Positions 62,901 to 64,000 of a stretch of 64,000 bases of DNA are shown one piece after another. Position 1 is the first letter of the stretch; each line of letters starts with the position of its first letter. Location of the stretch: positions 248,001 through 312,000 of the forward strand of contig NZ_MWLK01000021.1 of NCBI RefSeq assembly GCF_002198715.1. The letters are read 5' to 3'. The position numbers and the translations under genes were made by a program. The notes under the pieces are model-generated. The model had not been told where the DNA came from. It made no database searches and was given only the letters and a program-made list of their open reading frames with translations. The DNA is from Rhodomicrobium sp. R_RK_3 (GTDB lineage Bacteria; Pseudomonadota; Alphaproteobacteria; Rhizobiales; Rhodomicrobiaceae).

Positions 62901-64000
62901 AAGAGGTCGATCTGAACGAGATCACCGGCAGAAACAAGAATCCGATGCTGGCGGAGCCGCCCGCTTCGGCGAGTAAGGGAACGCCGGTCACACTGCCGAG
63001 CAGGGCCGATATCGAGGCGTTTCTGCTCGGTGACGCGATCGCGGATGTGCGCAGCATTACCCGGCCCGACGGCAGCCCCTATTCCGAGGCCGCCTATGAT
63101 GCCGGCGACAATGCGCGCAAGACCGGAGCCAACCGGGCGCTTCAGCTTCTCACCATGGCGATGACCGATCTGGTCGACCGCTCGCAGGAACCGGTCAACG
63201 CCAAGCTGGAGGTCGAGGGCAATCACAGCGACCGCAGCATCCGCAACCGGTTCATTGGCACCTTCGCGGCGATGGTGGCGACGGCATCCGGGTTTTCGGC
63301 CGCCGCAACCGCGACGCCGGAGCTGCGGACCTTCCTCGAAAACAACCCCGCCGTGACCGGCTCCCTGCCCTGGATCGTGGCGGGTGCCCTGTTCGTGCGC
63401 GGTACGGTCAACGTCTTCGGCAATGCGAGCCGGCAGACCAACCGGAAGCTCAGCGAAGCGCAAAATGAACAGGGCATCGCGCGCCCGAAATGGATCGAGT
63501 TCCTCAAGGGCCGCATCCTCAAATACGGCCCTCAGAGCGGCCACGACCCGCGCCGCTTCGAAGGCGACCAGGGCATCCGGGAGGTGCTGGACAATGCCAT
63601 TGCCGGCGTCGCCTATCTGATGGACTCGCCTCTCGATATCGATGCCGGCGAGACTCAGGCCTTGCGCCACCAGTTCATCACGACCATCGAGTCGCTGCTC
63701 CAGGGCCAGGTCGGCTCGATATTGGGCGCGGCGCAGGGCGGGCTGGAATCGACGAATTTCCGTACCCCGTCCGGGAAGTGGATTTCGGCGGGCACCGCAA
63801 TTGCCTATGAGTTCGGCGTGCTCGGCTCGATCGCCGATCTCGCCGTCCACCCGGATCATTTCTATGCCTATGCGTCGGGGCTGGGCGCGTTTTTATACGC
63901 CACCCATCATGCGCTCGGCGCGATCAGCGGCCATTACCAGGCGAACTGGACCGAGCTGCCCTTCTTCAACAGGACGATGAGCATCGGCGCCAATGCCGTC
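53984..64000 (+). CDS. giant multidomain protein, at least 3,339 residues (3' end outside window)
   Basis: One frame stays open from ATG 53984 (GGAGGG seven bases upstream) to the last base. There is no signal peptide; the first 16 residues include six consecutive Gly, then a Gln/Ala-rich likely coiled coil (about 15-190). Parts recognised: short WVP/KGEWV repeats (about 444-500); hydrophobic stretches (about 1003-1060, 1070-1090); a gluzincin-type zinc protease motif (HEYLH at 1840-1844, then HEGATEYL with Glu1869); two repeats of about 131 residues beginning at 1986 and 2117 plus a divergent third from about 2269; and a segment with an amidohydrolase-type ligand pattern (H2498, H2500, H2684, H2759, D2791). 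Hydrophobic runs recur near 3088, 3128 and 3270-3320. No RTX repeats or T6SS marker is visible. Function is unknown; a secreted effector or polymorphic-toxin-like protein is possible. Confidence 0.9.
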   Translation, partial: MRIDGGGGGGAPVTPVMSDMEEIHQLKVQMARQRYLEAQAAARRAAEQQARTNTQTARQNAHAGLTKYNSAAQAHQKTWAKAHQGAYTSEKAALAAWQEDWEESDEGKRAWAELAPLLDTYDRAVANDLRVAAANGGGNVKAAVAQEAGELKAPGSGDSWEDDQLDKMVDKQQAKISVETPEARATAMALDKWQAANDRLAYAQGQQATAQKDGALSVLEYWDHEVSKAQTEADAAASELGATLGTEFDVEAGKVLGVPPGQVKEALKGMTDEQFDQVIKNVKANHPGDPLAGFLIDQVGEARRFDRDITVKMKEVQGAVQDIGNHLDQLTPLERKMWDQGDRATLAFLKLAKVDLSQGGDGKLKITVDGKEIELSEIERKLLRDDDEHDPDLRILGLMLLGGIRINETVVEGKPSAVFTLNGDRMMPVAKPDGSIEWLRFRDAGDGGWIPVEQAPDGSWVPALKKDGQSVPVVKNDKGEWVQATKNEKGEWVPVPNAAPLASVKDLSGYGISNELLQQASSDAKGTTLSNLAYSLMPYMEMTPDLKVLMGATSMVRVQNTKDQVQALLAAGDETGAMRALTTNMDAAFSPAERQRIWTDVGLTELGYDFIKEHIRDLTAKPNSDPMANDPETLQARQDSTTYADKVGRWMQTILDVAPPEFADLLLTVVKDEASKDWQLANNSVPGVDRGLDFYKGISKAVEMAPGRAEEFANWMTDWDGAAYWVLPSLQGQSFLTTVRSTMSGGDGALSLAIADKLAHSEGGSARYSEFQQAVDIGDQEYREHQAKTVNRLLFEDFQANQGRIVNPYFDHILNGKVDVTKLQTIGGHEGEFWLENFIGTAEGKTPTNLAAAEAGDNSQRWFEAQQDVIEIDLIARWIRKESGDDWQIRAIPVIYASERDGYKYGALFQLQGPDGKQVVIDGLAAPDLAAKSGGDPKKVDDDELPYKYDSLRNYQDDNHLSEGGKLYLPYELAEGMDPHGLEHFKGNSDIAVIDAGYKTNWERAKFVGGIALAIIGFAAAPFTGSASAWISGAAWTAIGLGVGSGIWVTVDDLATMSGHGQSIGWSNAQARSAWIGLAGSLVGGKTVLLRIGNQFGALNALNRFSGNLALAGAIGGDTVRMNVGLAGLGFVRNSPRLVMASDVFAVGTGGYLTLEQGSSLLANWDSMTDSEKNEAVWMFGLGIFQLGTGVVGLRKPMELQVGANWKGAKANPAVAPAPHANNPQHPGQFPRPVRIAGTGLQNDVGKKVFVGGQWFDKSTGEAIEVASSGDFRPASDLVPVTRAEGFDTPEVAALPEIVNVSDESGASPTDRPSQYQALGSDLATRINIRGFTREDDLNTYVYVGGKLYSQATGEPVNLRPSDGFTSLPEEIPGYITTGGGQPRATLSGHTPNLRVVELDPAALRNTPLDLDRIRASTTLAAWVKGGADKLKQASIAVAAVEDGGTRKYVLALSGLKIWKGGVPESIKIAGTWYELILPTRKTTVPAWDRWTVMRTDAKASVDSLFGGTSHTIEMSNNYHPDSLVFEYLEKTYAGRTGDIDIAIQNVSRDDPGMCIGCTINVHRFAETNPHLNLNVMEGTAGTARSALEIDPGLDAAGRRALQTALASAIDPSLAGRPVHLVVTNGATFDYAFGIASGQGRPPVGQRTGAIAGLDPSEMTVFVSTDGSPQGVTLVFAKRTATGEVPDVIGLLEGGSVPVVSKTLAITHPPLDGNGPIILNEQYAAGDPAETIPAAQGGTQRPFTVKMSPARQRLLQTKFDVETEAAVRKQFSDQIDPAAPFSKPVIRLGDAEFEALYAAKGGKWPPSQVRAFRDPASDQIYLRDRPASFLDTAARTTLGHEYLHQYAAPEFDGGPADVVHRLTDASIHEGATEYLAFKAFGPKQYAGKPFGYLQYIKSVIDRTNAVPDDLPYWREALIAENVFERMGPAASDAYFRGDRSAINDFQLEALLDEDVSLVFRGPGFVRSAPQAAAAGRQPRAASQPPGDAYAASSWGTFYRRLQKGQVTYPTDQYVYVVRSPRGADALFSAGDIAYQGKIRAGATDIDWIGAPPPNVSARKVADIFGSPGQGKLFRVVVSSIDPQAMQQTQGRMRVPLTPQLPGQPVKAATPTVTALSGDGYPAYSWTTFRSRLQNGRLTYPADHYVYVVRAGKTGKGGDLSFRASDIAFQGKIDAGAHDVNWIGAAPNIAGKTVADIFGSAGAGKLFRIVVSPETPATLAQNQGVLKVSFTTNPPGAPVTVKTPVPPPVPAPAPLPPVPQGVPLSGAASKIFPTRLWPETEAAIRRGFFASPDDQYVYVYAVPQKATGLPADLSAGDLQAYGILPAGADEIMWQPGFNATPEQIAKGGTVLEAWGTPTQPYRPGVPRGSEILAFVISKTPKKDLDSAGSMTDIPWVLEKSKIPGPANAAAYQQPRYGFKGGFKDHDRGPRAYAGVQTVIGVNDAYHRMRGQVYRPGEGWGPSGEPNDVRRVPQFAVTFLRGPKYAYQDKARGTVVAEAHNHKGTFVHPFYIHDRAAVQRLLRAGNTPGIINDPDVEIQISNQFVPYAVMRGGKWTGYTDRDTARTTVKYAPMDDWKTLRHWSELTPEEQAHVIPSITGIPTYPGAGIDPVKYLSDLLTWNYDVYPMAGELTVRAKELWTILTGRTHTTTKPLLSTDVGEMVGRDEQTLLSVFEALRDAGILTNIHNDASFAEFGVDGRPTPASGDARFFFGLMRLLMMVGPYDMSGIPFDGPNFSLSDGDVSTVLAAGPSRRGMNVFGSHFFMANITKAAPHHFELLTMLLNHPLLEHVNLDASWLPTAEHMLSDVNGFADIISTGRVFYGGDILNFQSIQQLAAPWFMQQPILGRLDAIGTNAMGHDALNWYAGDAFREAYAKSKPAIDWFRYRNYRAGTSQALIDDMPRARRAGYDKWIADYEAAHPEVLDPAIYQSLLAKDQIPGQQPVSALWTPKSTSLPRIQLRSTDLQDAVFKLAHGEEVDLNEITGRNKNPMLAEPPASASKGTPVTLPSRADIEAFLLGDAIADVRSITRPDGSPYSEAAYDAGDNARKTGANRALQLLTMAMTDLVDRSQEPVNAKLEVEGNHSDRSIRNRFIGTFAAMVATASGFSAAATATPELRTFLENNPAVTGSLPWIVAGALFVRGTVNVFGNASRQTNRKLSEAQNEQGIARPKWIEFLKGRILKYGPQSGHDPRRFEGDQGIREVLDNAIAGVAYLMDSPLDIDAGETQALRHQFITTIESLLQGQVGSILGAAQGGLESTNFRTPSGKWISAGTAIAYEFGVLGSIADLAVHPDHFYAYASGLGAFLYATHHALGAISGHYQANWTELPFFNRTMSIGANAV

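Noticed and set aside
53984-64000. RTX or haemagglutinin-type toxin for the giant protein
   Set aside because: No GGxGxD nonapeptide repeats, no signal peptide and no TPS domain at the N-terminus, so type I or two-partner secretion is not supported by the visible part.

Overview
This window is high-GC DNA from an alphaproteobacterium, most likely of the Hyphomicrobiales (rhizobial) group. The evidence is a full kdpFABCDE locus with FixJ-style two-component genes, a ribosomal protein L21 with the long C-terminal helix-hairpin-helix extension seen in alphaproteobacteria, a dihaem SoxA with SoxX, and palindromic intergenic repeats of the kind common in this class. The genus cannot be read from the sequence. 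No rRNA, tRNA, CRISPR array, transposase or integrase was seen.

Layout. 1-4.8 kb: the 3' end of a fumarylacetoacetate hydrolase-family gene, then exported enzymes (a dienelactone hydrolase-like protein with a Tat-type signal, an alpha/beta hydrolase, a Fe/Mn superoxide dismutase with a leader, and a trypsin-like protease). 4.8-11.2 kb: signalling genes (a receiver-only protein, a FixJ-like regulator overlapping its membrane histidine kinase, and a short HisKA_2-type kinase), with a secreted beta-propeller / DUF305 / small exported protein group between them. 11.6-19.7 kb: the high-affinity potassium locus, preceded by an extra 27-residue membrane peptide. 19.7-21.1 kb: soxX-soxA without the rest of the sox cluster. 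21.2-27.5 kb: rplU-rpmA behind a recognisable sigma-70 promoter, an acetyltransferase, an AsmA-like protein, a membrane zinc peptidase overlapping rimO, and a lipoprotein.

27.7-38 kb: a phenylacetate-CoA-ligase-like enzyme, an orphan TRAP binding protein, an RND efflux permease with its adaptor, and, divergently, a three-gene ABC exporter (adaptor, FtsX-type permease, ATPase). 38-42.7 kb: a repeat-rich spacer, a GMC oxidoreductase, small membrane proteins and an alpha/beta hydrolase. 42.9-49.3 kb: dTDP-L-rhamnose synthesis (rfbC-B-D-A), a family 2 glycosyltransferase and an MsbA-like ABC exporter, all on the minus strand, which together suggest surface polysaccharide or lipid export. 49.6-53.7 kb: a CPA2 cation/proton antiporter, a small exported Ala/Pro-rich protein, a degraded prolyl oligopeptidase fragment, an extensin-family protein and azlC-azlD.

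53.98 kb to the window end: one uninterrupted plus-strand reading frame of at least 3,339 codons, still open at base 64000. It begins behind a strong ribosome binding site, has no obvious signal peptide, and carries a coiled-coil N-terminus, hydrophobic stretches, an embedded gluzincin-type zinc protease motif, two tandem repeats of about 131 residues plus a divergent third, and a segment with the metal-ligand pattern of an amidohydrolase barrel. It is the most unusual object here and the best candidate for an undescribed system, possibly a giant effector or polymorphic-toxin-like protein.
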